A stretch of 31,451 bases of DNA from an uncultured Alphaproteobacteria bacterium (lineage in GTDB: Bacteria; Pseudomonadota; Alphaproteobacteria; Micavibrionales; Micavibrionaceae): the NCBI GenBank assembly GCA_946480475.1, contig CAMLJM010000028.1, positions 1 through 31,451 of the forward strand, in the 5' to 3' direction. The notes under the pieces were generated by a model that saw only the letters and a list, made by a program, of their open reading frames with translations, ran no database searches and had not been told where the DNA came from. The translations under genes were made by a program, and so were the position numbers. Positions 1-7,253 of the stretch are shown piece by piece (the first letter of the stretch is position 1; every line of letters begins with the position of its first letter).

Positions 1-2389
1 CGTAATCGTAATTCGTCGTCTTGCCCGGTTCCGTGATCACATCCGGCAGGTTGAAGTTGGCGATATAGCTGATGGTTTTCTGGCGTTGCAGCGCCGTGCC
101 GTCGGCCTCGGTGATCTGGGTAATGTTGCCGCGGCTGTCATAGCGATAGCGGGTCATGTTGTTTTCCCAGTCGGTCTTGCCGATCACGCGGCCCTTCTGG
201 TCGTAGTTATAGTACAGGGTTGCGTCGGGGCTGTAGGTCGAGGACGACTGATAAAGCTGCACCGCCTGCCGCGTACCCTGAATATTGGTGAAGGTGGCTG
301 TGGTCGCCTTGTTCAGCGGGTTGGTCACCGAAGACGTACCATTGACGTTATAAGTCACGGCAAAATCATCGACCGCGCCCGCATGTTGGGTAAGTGTGGC
401 CTGGCCGCTGCCGTTATAAGTGTAGGAAGAAAACCGTATGCTCGCCTCGTCGGTGATGCCGGTCAGGGCGTTGACGTAGCTGCCATTCTCGTAATGATAT
501 TCACGGGTATAGCTATCCGGTTTGGCGACCTCATCCAGATTGCCGTTGCCGTCATAGGTGTATGTGAACGTGCCGTCCGGCGTACCGAGTGTATTCACGC
601 GGTTGCTGGTATAGCTCAGGGTCAGTTGCCGTCCGTTCTCGTTCGTGACGGAGGTCAACTGGTTACTGCCGTTATAGCCTAGATTGAGCGCGCCGCCGCC
701 AAGATATTCGATCCGGGTCAGCAATTTGCTGCTGTTGTATCTCTCGACCGTATTATCAGGATACGTATAGACATACGTGCCGCTGCCGCCGTTTTCGAGC
801 GTGGAGATTGTATTCGAATCATTCGCAACCCAGTTGCCGCCGCTCGAAGTGAATTGAATCGTAGCGCCCGTAGCATCGGTCACCGACGCCGTCCCGCCGC
901 TCACATACAATATCCGCGCATAATTATGCCGCCACAGCGCACCAATCGTATTATCCGTCCATGTGCTGTCGGAACGGTATATCCGCGAGAATGTCAGCCC
1001 GCCCGCGTCGTAATCCACCTCCACCTGCTTCTTGAAGCCCACATCAAAATTGATGGGGTTGCCTGTTTCATTGGGATTCTGCGGAGAGTTCTGCGGATTC
1101 ACGGCCGAACATGTCGTGTACGGCGCACCCACCTTCGTCGGCGTGGTCGTCGATACGGGTGCGGGCGGCGTGGTCGCGGTGATGGTGTACCCGCCGCTGG
1201 CGCCGGTAGTACTGCCCGACAGAACCACTGTATATTCACCCGTGACGGGCAAGGTCCCTGATTCGGAATTCGAGCCGCTTAACCAACTGCTGCCGTCAGG
1301 CCGGTATACCGCCAGCGATCTTGTGAACGATCCCGTGGTCGCAACAGTCATGCTGTTGCTGGCCACGCCCGAAAACGTAAAACTCTCCATGCCATTTTCC
1401 GGCAAGCTGCCCTGGCGCTGGCTGCCGCTGACGAGCGTGCCTTCCGAAACGTCATCATCGCCGCGCACATAATACAGGCGATAGAAGCCAGAGTTGCTCG
1501 CGCTACCTCCCAGAACCATGACAGTATAGGTCCCGGTGGAGGGCAGTGTGCCGCTTTCGCGGTTGCTGCCTGAGGACCAGAAACTACCGTCCGGTTTATA
1601 AACGGCAATCGTTACCGTATAGGCCGCCGACCCGTGCAGTCGAAAGGCCTGTCCGGCGGTTCCCTCGAACTGGTAACTCTCAAGGCCGTTTACGGGCAAC
1701 AGGCTGCCATAGCTATCGCCGCTCGCCAAATCGCCGCTCGAAACGCTGTCATCGCCCCGCGCGTAATCCACGCGAACGGCGCCTGAGTTGGAAGCGCTGC
1801 TCCCCGTGACCGCCACCGTATAGGTCCCGGTGGTGGGTAGTGTGCCGCTTTCGCGGTTGCTGCCTGAGATCCAGAAACTTCCGTCCGGTTTATAAACGGC
1901 AATCGTTACCGTATAGGCCGCCGACCCGTGCAGTCGAAAGGCCTGCCCGGCAGTTCCCTCGAACTGGTAACTCTCGATGCCGTTTTCAACCAATGAGGGA
2001 TTATAACTCTGCCCGCTGGTCAGGCTGCCGCTCGAAACGCCGCCGCCGCCCTGCAGGTAGGCAAGGCTGTACGAGCCCGTCGCTAAACTGGAGACAGCCG
2101 AGATCGTCACATCATAAGTCCCTGTAACTGGCAGAGTAGCGCTATAGCGATTCGTGCCGCTGCCCAGACTGGTGCCATCAGGTTTCTTAACCACGATAGA
2201 AACGTTGTAATTAGCGGAATAGGCATAAAGCATAATCCCCTGGCCCGCCGATGCCGTAAAACTTTGGCTTGATGTGCCGCCCGGCGTGGAAATCGTTCCT
2301 GTCGTCGTTGTGCCGCTGCTCAAGGCGTGCGCCTGACTGGCGCACATAAGGCCGATCAGGAAAATAGCTTTACAAATAATCTGTCTCAT
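1..2389 (-). CDS. Secreted RHS/YD-repeat protein with N-terminal tandem repeats, 3' end beyond the window
   Basis: The frame is open from an ATG at 2389 to the left edge (796 codons plus one base), so the C-terminus is missing. The N-terminus is a Sec signal peptide (MRQIICKAIFLIGLMCASQAHA, cleavage after AHA). Residues ~30-420 hold four copies of a ~98-residue unit with motifs such as YKPDGSFW, SGSNRESGTLP and TGTYTV, resembling secreted beta-sandwich (PPC-like) modules. From residue ~444 (NPINFDVGFK, then LTFSRIYRSDS) the sequence matches the DUF6531 entry module of RHS proteins. YD repeats follow (YTYDGNGNLDEV, YRYDSRGNITQI). Such proteins are typically large surface or secreted toxins or adhesins, with a variable C-terminal domain that would decide the function here and lies outside the window. 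The gene starts 27 bp after the DUF1579 gene and is probably co-transcribed with it. GC looks higher than in the neighbouring hip region. Family assignment is firm; toxin activity is unknown. Confidence 0.88.
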   Translation of the reverse strand, partial: MRQIICKAIFLIGLMCASQAHALSSGTTTTGTISTPGGTSSQSFTASAGQGIMLYAYSANYNVSIVVKKPDGTSLGSGTNRYSATLPVTGTYDVTISAVSSLATGSYSLAYLQGGGGVSSGSLTSGQSYNPSLVENGIESYQFEGTAGQAFRLHGSAAYTVTIAVYKPDGSFWISGSNRESGTLPTTGTYTVAVTGSSASNSGAVRVDYARGDDSVSSGDLASGDSYGSLLPVNGLESYQFEGTAGQAFRLHGSAAYTVTIAVYKPDGSFWSSGSNRESGTLPSTGTYTVMVLGGSASNSGFYRLYYVRGDDDVSEGTLVSGSQRQGSLPENGMESFTFSGVASNSMTVATTGSFTRSLAVYRPDGSSWLSGSNSESGTLPVTGEYTVVLSGSTTGASGGYTITATTPPAPVSTTTPTKVGAPYTTCSAVNPQNSPQNPNETGNPINFDVGFKKQVEVDYDAGGLTFSRIYRSDSTWTDNTIGALWRHNYARILYVSGGTASVTDATGATIQFTSSGGNWVANDSNTISTLENGGSGTYVYTYPDNTVERYNSSKLLTRIEYLGGGALNLGYNGSNQLTSVTNENGRQLTLSYTSNRVNTLGTPDGTFTYTYDGNGNLDEVAKPDSYTREYHYENGSYVNALTGITDEASIRFSSYTYNGSGQATLTQHAGAVDDFAVTYNVNGTSSVTNPLNKATTATFTNIQGTRQAVQLYQSSSTYSPDATLYYNYDQKGRVIGKTDWENNMTRYRYDSRGNITQITEADGTALQRQKTISYIANFNLPDVITEPGKTTNYDY
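1524..1985 (-). repeat. Two nearly identical 168-bp direct repeats inside the RHS gene
   Basis: Positions 1524-1691 and 1818-1985 align without gaps with about nine mismatches. The period is 294 bp (98 codons), so the frame is kept. They encode two of the four N-terminal modules of the RHS/YD protein. The flanking modules share the protein pattern but not the DNA identity, so these two copies were duplicated or homogenised recently. Confidence 0.9.
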
Positions 2390-2416
2390 AATGTCCCCCG
2401 ACATCCCTGGAAGTTA

Positions 2417-3043
2417 TTATCTTCTCTCGTATGTGATTTCTATGGCTTTGAATTCTCTTCCGGATTTTCCAGTAATAAAAAACGTTCTTTTGTAAGTTCC
2501 GTCATCAGTAAACTGGAGCGTGGAGCGATAGGCCTGCCGTCCTGCCATAAGGGGATGCGTAAAACTGCCTTTTTCCTCAATTGTCTTTGATTTCTCGTTA
2601 TATTGTCCATTGCTGGTTACAAAACCTGTATGCATTGAATCAGCCCAGACGGACGTAAACGTATTCTCAACCGGGTTATAGCCCAGCATGCCGTGGCCTT
2701 CATAAGGTATGTTCTGCCCGCCGACATTCAGGATCAGGCTGGTTTTAGTCAGTAAATATCTTCCGCCCAGAATCATCTCGTTCGTGGTGATTCCCGTTGA
2801 AATTTGTGGGTCTGCTCCTTCTTTCGTCCAGTAGCGCACCTCATAATACCATCTCCCCGCCAGAGCCGACAGCAACTGATGCTGCTCAGTAGGCTCGGCC
2901 GCCTTCGTCAGCTTTTCCATGACCTCATCGTCAAGCATCTCTATTTTTGCTGTAGTTGCCTTAGACTTATCTTCTGCATGACCAAAAGAAGAAATTCCGG
3001 TTAGGATGAATAGCCCCCCCAAAACAGCAAAATACTTTTTCAT
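2417..3043 (-). CDS. Secreted DUF1579 family protein
   Basis: 208 residues from the ATG at 3043, which is preceded by a good ribosome site (AAGGGGAG). Longer in-frame starts are less likely because this one gives a clean signal peptide (MKKYFAVLGGLFILTGISSFGHA, then EDKSK). The mature part has the DUF1579 pattern: LAGRWYYEVRYW, an EMILGGRYLL segment, GHGMLGYNPVENTFTSVW and a C-terminal FFITGKSGREFKAIEITYE strand. The family is a lipocalin-like beta barrel of unknown function, often periplasmic. The gene lies directly upstream of the RHS/YD gene on the same strand, and both products carry signal peptides, so they probably share a transcript and a compartment. The ligand or partner is unknown. 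Confidence 0.82.
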   Translation of the reverse strand: MKKYFAVLGGLFILTGISSFGHAEDKSKATTAKIEMLDDEVMEKLTKAAEPTEQHQLLSALAGRWYYEVRYWTKEGADPQISTGITTNEMILGGRYLLTKTSLILNVGGQNIPYEGHGMLGYNPVENTFTSVWADSMHTGFVTSNGQYNEKSKTIEEKGSFTHPLMAGRQAYRSTLQFTDDGTYKRTFFITGKSGREFKAIEITYERR

Positions 3044-3339
3044 AGAAACTCCCCTTGGTAACAACGATAAAAAGTAATTCATAACGAGAATCAGCGCCCC
3101 ATCCCACCACACCCTCGCATGACAAACAATCTGGTTTATACATCCGCCAGTCGATTTTATTCATCTTTTATTGCAATTGGAGGGTGTATACATAAAAACA
3201 CTTAGGGTTGTATGCGTAATTACGTATGTAACATATAGGTTGTGCAGAAAATCAGTGAACGGTGATCTCAACAGGCGTATCCGGAGTTTCTTACTAAAGG
3301 GCCACTCTCAAGACCGGTAATATCTCGTGAAATGGTGGT
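3044..3339. other. Intergenic region between hipA and the DUF1579 gene
   Basis: About 296 bp of AT-rich DNA with no convincing gene. It should hold the DUF1579 promoter on the minus strand, but I see no clear -35/-10 pair. A perfect 10-bp palindrome, CGTAATTACG, lies at 3215-3224. No intrinsic terminator for hipA is obvious; the short palindrome GGTTTAAACC just past the hipA stop has no U-run. Confidence 0.5.
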
Positions 3340-4584
3340 TTAAACCTTACGATTTATAACGGCTTCGATTTCAGAAATTCTTTCCTTGTCTACATTTGCT
3401 CTTTTTGCCAGCTTTTTCCAATTGGCCAGGGCAGAACGACATTGATCAATAATTTCGGCCACTCTCTTTTTGGAAATTCTACTAAATTCGGCAAGCTTCA
3501 TGAGATCTTCTACGCCGGGATTTCTCCCCTCCCCCATAATCATTGTACTTTGCTCGCCGCCAGGTCCTGCGGAGTATATTAGATCGTAGGCAGGGCTTAG
3601 ATGCCAGTGCCCGTCCTTATTCATCAGGTATGAAAAATTCTTGCCATGATCATCGCGGTTATGGCCCAGAACATTAAAGACAGCCAGGCGGAAGATTTCT
3701 TCAGCCTGGGACAAGTCGCGTGTAAGCGCGATCGTTAACCCTAGTAAATCTCTATAATCAAGAGAGGGCACTCTGAAATCAGAATGCACAAGCCCCGCAG
3801 CCGTGTGTAAGTGAATTCTTTCGTTGTTTATCCGATCAAAACGCTTTGTTCCAAAGTAACCAGGGGAGTTCTTAGCCGGGAAAAGATATGTTTCCTCCAT
3901 ATCAATACCTGCGTCTTTTGCCATCTGGGCGTAAACATATTCAACGGCGCCGCTGTCCAAACCATCTGTTGTATTCGGAAACTTTACCATCCAGTGTTCG
4001 TAGTTTTCTTCCAAATCATGAACACCATGGATAATCTCTGTTTTCTTTTTATTGACGCCGATCATGACTTTAGGCCGTGCACCCGCTGAAGAACCGCTGA
4101 TTGCTACAAGCTCATCTAATACCTTACTCGCCTCTCCTTTTAGAAGCTTGGAAGCATGTGTTGCCAAGACGTTCAAATCAATCGGGCCGGTTTCCCTGAC
4201 GGGCTCACTATGGATGGGTTCATAAACGAGGGCTCCCATCCCTGAGTTTCCCACATGAGCCAACCTGTCAAGCGGGCTTAAAAGTTCGGGGTTCATGCCC
4301 TTGGCCTTTAAAGAACGGTCCAGAATAAGCCGACCCCAGCCATCCGGCAGGGAATCGTCAAACACACCGGGCAGTCCGCCAAAGAGGCTGTTATCGAAAG
4401 ATTGAACGCCAGGTCTTACAGGCAATTTATATGGTGAGATAGCAAGCCCCCTCACGAGAAACTCATTATCATATTCAAAATAGATTTTCTTATCCCGTAT
4501 TGCCAACCTGCCAACGGAGATTTTCTCTGCCGTGAACTGAAGGCTGACATACAGAAGATCAACCGGTTTATACTGCTCACTCAT
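3340..4584 (-). CDS. hipA: HipA-family serine/threonine kinase toxin
   Basis: 414 residues, close to the usual HipA length. The N-terminal region has the HipA_N pattern (SLFGGLPGVFDDSLPDGWGRLILDR). A Gly/Ser-rich loop at residues 163-172 (SGSSAGARPK) matches the loop that carries the autophosphorylated serine in E. coli HipA. The kinase catalytic motif D-x-H-x-K-N is present at residues 311-316 within HNRDDHGKNFS, and the metal-binding YDL lies in SPAYDLIYS. HipA kinases act in the cytoplasm; the E. coli enzyme phosphorylates glutamyl-tRNA synthetase and causes growth arrest. The start overlaps the end of hipB by 8 bp, the normal antitoxin-first arrangement. All key residues are intact, so activity is plausible; the target here is inferred only. 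Confidence 0.93.
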   Translation of the reverse strand: MSEQYKPVDLLYVSLQFTAEKISVGRLAIRDKKIYFEYDNEFLVRGLAISPYKLPVRPGVQSFDNSLFGGLPGVFDDSLPDGWGRLILDRSLKAKGMNPELLSPLDRLAHVGNSGMGALVYEPIHSEPVRETGPIDLNVLATHASKLLKGEASKVLDELVAISGSSAGARPKVMIGVNKKKTEIIHGVHDLEENYEHWMVKFPNTTDGLDSGAVEYVYAQMAKDAGIDMEETYLFPAKNSPGYFGTKRFDRINNERIHLHTAAGLVHSDFRVPSLDYRDLLGLTIALTRDLSQAEEIFRLAVFNVLGHNRDDHGKNFSYLMNKDGHWHLSPAYDLIYSAGPGGEQSTMIMGEGRNPGVEDLMKLAEFSRISKKRVAEIIDQCRSALANWKKLAKRANVDKERISEIEAVINRKV

Positions 4585-4891
4585 ATTTTTTGCCCCGCCG
4601 TACCCGGTGGCCTATATGTTCTCTATTGGCTTTGATTATTTCATCTAGAGAATTGTAGTTATTCTGTGGCTCTACTGTTTTCACAATACTTCCCAGAAGG
4701 CCAAAAACAGCCGCCAGCTTCAGGAAAGATTCGAGTGATATCAGTCCCGTTTGCTCAAATTTGCGCAAAGTGGCTAAAGGCACGCCCGATCTTTGAGAAA
4801 GATCGGCTTGAGTGAGCTGGTTTTGAATGCGTTGTTGGCGCATAAAAGCAGCTATTTCCTGAAGAGCTTTTCCGGGACCTATAAAAAACAT
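4577..4891 (-). CDS. hipB: HipB-like XRE-family antitoxin/repressor
   Basis: 104 residues. Residues ~14-70 form an XRE helix-turn-helix (RQQRIQNQLTQADLSQRSGV, then PLATLRKFEQTG and SLESFLKLAAVFGLL). The C-terminal tail is basic (HRVRRGKKYE). It is the expected DNA-binding antitoxin of the downstream hipA, which it overlaps by 8 bp. No Shine-Dalgarno sequence precedes the ATG at 4891; a later ATG (residue 17) would cut into the HTH, so the first start is preferred. A promoter with palindromes sits just upstream, consistent with autorepression. Confidence 0.88.
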   Translation of the reverse strand: MFFIGPGKALQEIAAFMRQQRIQNQLTQADLSQRSGVPLATLRKFEQTGLISLESFLKLAAVFGLLGSIVKTVEPQNNYNSLDEIIKANREHIGHRVRRGKKYE

Positions 4892-4900
4892 TATGATATC

Positions 4901-4938
4901 ACTTAAGATATATTAATAAGTTAAGTACTATTATAGTA
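4901..4938 (-). promoter_or_regulatory. hipBA promoter and probable HipB operator
   Basis: On the minus strand a consensus -10 box TATAAT lies at 4935-4930; the -35 is weak. The -10 is centred in a perfect palindrome with a single-base centre (TACTAT/T/ATAGTA, 4926-4938). A second inverted pair, ACTTAA (4901-4906) and TTAAGT (4921-4926), lies between it and the hipB start. Repressor binding here would block the promoter. The sites are visible; HipB binding is inferred. Confidence 0.6.
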
Positions 4939-5014
4939 GTATTTAATGAATTAATCCAGAAACAAATAATGCTTAGATTTAGGCTGCCCCAATTAAACAT
5001 CCCAGTCAAAAATT

Positions 5015-5197
5015 ATGATGAACTATTCTGTGCGCATGAAGGATATTACGATTGAACTTACGCAGGAGCCTATTACCCCTAGTATTATCGATCAAATTCC
5101 ACCTCTTTTAGACGGTTCAGTTTACCGAGAATGGCAATTCAGGCAGAGACTTTTAAGCAGAGGAATAAGCTCGCATATAGGGGGTCGTTCAGCATAA
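5015..5197 (+). CDS. Doubtful 60-residue reading frame near the island border
   Basis: A small open frame (MMNYSVRMKDITIELTQEPI at its start) with no recognisable domain and no Shine-Dalgarno sequence. It lies in AT-rich, otherwise gene-free DNA between hipB and the tRNA fragment. It could be a truncated gene left by recombination or simply chance. The rest of 4892-5332 shows no other credible gene. Confidence 0.2.
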   Translation: MMNYSVRMKDITIELTQEPITPSIIDQIPPLLDGSVYREWQFRQRLLSRGISSHIGGRSA

Positions 5198-5198
5198 A

Positions 5199-5278
5199 TT
5201 TTGTGCTATGGGCAAAAACAGGATTGAAATAAATCAGATGCTTAGTCATGATTAGTACAGATATTTTATAGCACAAAA
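5199..5278. repeat. 11-bp inverted repeat next to the tRNA fragment
   Basis: TTTTGTGCTAT at 5199-5209 is repeated exactly in inverse orientation as ATAGCACAAAA at 5268-5278, with 58 bp between. It lies about 55 bp inside the putative element end. Integrase or excisionase arm sites occur at such distances, but that role is only a guess. Confidence 0.5.
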
Positions 5279-5332
5279 CTTGTTGACCAACCCTTTGAGG
5301 TAGTTCAAAAAAACCAATTTTAGACTGAGTCT

Positions 5333-5377
5333 TTCCTAAACCGCAGGCCGGAGGTTCGAGACCTCCCGGGGACGCCA
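5333..5377 (+). pseudogene. 3' half of a tRNA-Arg(CCU) gene; probable attachment site
   Basis: The sequence folds as the 3' half of a tRNA: anticodon loop TTCCTAA (5333-5339, anticodon CCU), 3' anticodon stem ACCGC, variable loop AGGCC, T arm GGAGG-TTCGAGA-CCTCC (5350-5366), acceptor 3' strand CGGGGAC (5367-5373), discriminator G and encoded CCA (5375-5377). The 5' half is absent: the 35 bases before 5333 contain neither the required GTCCCCG acceptor strand nor a D arm, and the bases before the loop do not pair with ACCGC. Identity therefore starts in the anticodon loop, a standard crossover point for tyrosine integrases. This suggests an att duplicate bordering an element that extends to lower coordinates, with the intact tRNA beyond the left edge. 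Confidence 0.8.
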
Positions 5378-5446
5378 TATTTAAGCCTTAAGAAGGATAA
5401 CGGCCTGTTTGCAAATAAGTTCCGTTCGACGCGAACCGCTAAGACA

Positions 5447-5965
5447 TCAACTATGAATTTTTTTCATCGTTTTCTGACAGACATCATGGAAAGCGCCCTG
5501 CAATGCCTTACCTTCAGCGCCCCCATCACCTGACATTTTACGTGCAAGTATCAAGAGGATTGTTTTGTAGAGTAAATCCACTATCTGCACGACTTTCCTG
5601 TCGAATTTTTTAACATCCTCCAGAAAAGTCAGAACCGTTCCCGCCAAGCCACTGACAAGGGAATAATTGAAAGTGGCGGCATTGGCTTTGATATTCATGA
5701 TGGGAGTCATGAAAGCTTCGAGAATCTCTTTTTCGTTCTCCGGATTTTTCAGCCCCAAACTCGCCTTAATCGATTTACTCAGTTCATCCAGGTGCGGTTT
5801 CGCGATAGGCGCAAAATCGACTTTGTTGTTCTTGATGACCTCTTGCGCTCTCTCGACTTTCTTCTCATCAATTGCGCCTGTGCCAACTTTTTTCTGCAGA
5901 TCCAGATTGGCTTTGATTCTTTTAGAATCCTTATCTGGTCGTGATGGCTCTGCGTTCATAGTCAT
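5447..5965 (-). CDS. Hpt-like helical protein, histidine replaced by asparagine
   Basis: 172 residues, predicted mostly helical, no signal peptide. It is a paralogue of the next gene upstream: both have an N-terminal G-x-I-D...(E/N)RAQ..I motif (here GAIDEKKVERAQEVI) and a later A-x-TFNY-x-L helix (AATFNYSLVSGL). The latter resembles the Hpt phosphotransfer helix (HxxKxxAxxFxxxL), but the phosphoacceptor position is Asn91 with Lys93 retained, so phosphotransfer is unlikely. It is the third gene of an apparent minus-strand operon, 16 bp after its paralogue, behind a response regulator. A regulatory or docking role is inferred; no exact family is recognised. Confidence 0.72.
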   Translation of the reverse strand: MTMNAEPSRPDKDSKRIKANLDLQKKVGTGAIDEKKVERAQEVIKNNKVDFAPIAKPHLDELSKSIKASLGLKNPENEKEILEAFMTPIMNIKANAATFNYSLVSGLAGTVLTFLEDVKKFDRKVVQIVDLLYKTILLILARKMSGDGGAEGKALQGAFHDVCQKTMKKIHS

Positions 5966-5981
5966 TACTCCTCAATAGTCA

Positions 5982-6497
5982 TCAACTATATTTTTCGATC
6001 GCTTTTGCGACGATTAATTTAAGTTCCTCGGCCTTGGGCCCGCCCTGGTCTTTAATATTTTCATGATAAACAACCCACATCACATCGTTGTGGGCCTGCA
6101 CTATGATGTGATGCTCCTTCTTGCTGACATCGATACGTTCAGAGAAATCACGTAATGACAACGCGAAATGTTGCATTAATTCGTAATTGAATGTGGATGC
6201 CAAATCCTTGATATGGTTCGCCGTATGATAAATCTGCTCCATCGACGTCTTACGCCCATCATCGTTTGCCGCTTCCTTGAAATTCTTCCAGGAGCTTTCC
6301 AGTTTCTTGAGACTCTCCTCAACAATCTTCGGATAAAGGCTTTCCTTGGTTTGGATGATGCTCTGGGCGCGGTTTACGGCATGCGGATCAATAAAGCCCG
6401 GGCCGTCATTTAAACCTGCACCCGTTTTCAACTTCAAGCGATTAACGCGGTGGAATATTTCCACCCTATCGTCATTGTCATTATCAGAGTCGTTCAT
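5982..6497 (-). CDS. Hpt-like phosphotransfer protein candidate
   Basis: 171 residues with an acidic N-terminus (MNDSDNDNDD) followed by helices. Its N-terminal motif is GFIDPHAVNRAQSII. At residues 95-110 it reads HIKDLASTFNYELMQH, matching the Hpt pattern H-x-x-K-x-x-A-x-x-F-x-x-x-L, with His95 as possible phosphoacceptor. Its start overlaps the end of the response regulator gene by 14 bp, so the two are translationally linked and the regulator is the likely partner. The downstream paralogue has Asn in place of the histidine. The Hpt assignment rests on the motif and context only. Confidence 0.72.
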   Translation of the reverse strand: MNDSDNDNDDRVEIFHRVNRLKLKTGAGLNDGPGFIDPHAVNRAQSIIQTKESLYPKIVEESLKKLESSWKNFKEAANDDGRKTSMEQIYHTANHIKDLASTFNYELMQHFALSLRDFSERIDVSKKEHHIIVQAHNDVMWVVYHENIKDQGGPKAEELKLIVAKAIEKYS

Positions 6498-7083
6498 GAT
6501 ATTGTTTTATATCCTCCGCTGTACTTACCCTACGCTCAGGCCCCTTGTATTCCTCGCTATTTTTACGTCTCCTGTCAGGTCCGAAATAACCTGGCGCCTT
6601 TAAAAAAGGCCGCGGTTTGTCAATCACATGCAGTAGACGGGATGCTAATTTGACGGCTGAAATCGGTTTGACCAGCACTTCATTGGCGCCATTATCGCGC
6701 CCCACTGTTACAACATCTTCACTGGCATAGGCGCTGCATAGCACCGTCGGCAAAAACCGTACGGAATCTTTTTTATGATTCCTAATCCACTGCAACAGCT
6801 CCAGACCATCGCCGTCAGGCATCAGCCAGTCCATCAGCACGATATCTATTTTATTGCGAGACCCTTCGTCAGAATTGAACAGGGTAATCATTTCTTTACC
6901 CTCATTCCCGCTAGAGGCCTGGACGATATTTCCAACGCCAAATTCACGCAACATGGAAGACATCAAATCCGCCATGAAGGGATAATCCTCCACAATCAAT
7001 ATGCGGAAGGCCGCTAGCGAATAAGCTCTCTTCTGCTTATTCCCGGCAGAATATGTCTGGGCGCTTTCAACTGATTTATTCAT
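6484..7083 (-). CDS. Single-domain response regulator with GPDRRR tail
   Basis: 199 residues from the ATG at 7083, which has a ribosome site (AAGAGA); a longer frame starting at 7197 lacks support. The receiver domain (residues ~26-145) has the acidic pair Glu32/Asp33, phosphoacceptor Asp85 (VLMDWLMPDGDG), Ser117 in the Thr/Ser position and Lys139 (LVKPIS). No DNA-binding output domain follows. The tail carries two related motifs, YFGPDRRRK and YKGPERR, which recur in alphaproteobacterial response regulators. First gene of an operon with two Hpt-like proteins, suggesting a phosphorelay module. It is transcribed away from etfB. Confidence 0.88.
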   Translation of the reverse strand: MNKSVESAQTYSAGNKQKRAYSLAAFRILIVEDYPFMADLMSSMLREFGVGNIVQASSGNEGKEMITLFNSDEGSRNKIDIVLMDWLMPDGDGLELLQWIRNHKKDSVRFLPTVLCSAYASEDVVTVGRDNGANEVLVKPISAVKLASRLLHVIDKPRPFLKAPGYFGPDRRRKNSEEYKGPERRVSTAEDIKQYHERL

Positions 7084-7253
7084 AGAATCTCTTAGAAATA
7101 CCTCACGGAATGATAATAAGGCATACCTTTTTAGGAAAGTCTTAAATTTATGGATATTATGTTTTTCCCGGTTTTCCGGCTTGCGCGGAATAATCAAAAT
7201 ATCCTACTGTATCAAATACATAAATCAACTTCATCCTTATGGGTAGTCCTTAT

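Noticed and set aside
86..682. 198-residue plus-strand frame across the RHS gene
   Set aside because: Antisense shadow of the YD-repeat coding sequence; no family similarity.
1348..1902. Two minus-strand frames starting MPFINRT
   Set aside because: They lie in the wrong frame across the repeated modules of the RHS gene and look alike only because the DNA is duplicated.
5290..5332. 5' half of the tRNA-Arg gene, making it intact
   Set aside because: There is no GTCCCCG acceptor strand or D arm, and no pairing partner for the anticodon stem in these bases.
5139..5378. 79-residue minus-strand frame beginning MASPGGLEPPA
   Set aside because: This start is the usual spurious translation of a tRNA 3' end read backward; the DNA is the tRNA-Arg fragment.
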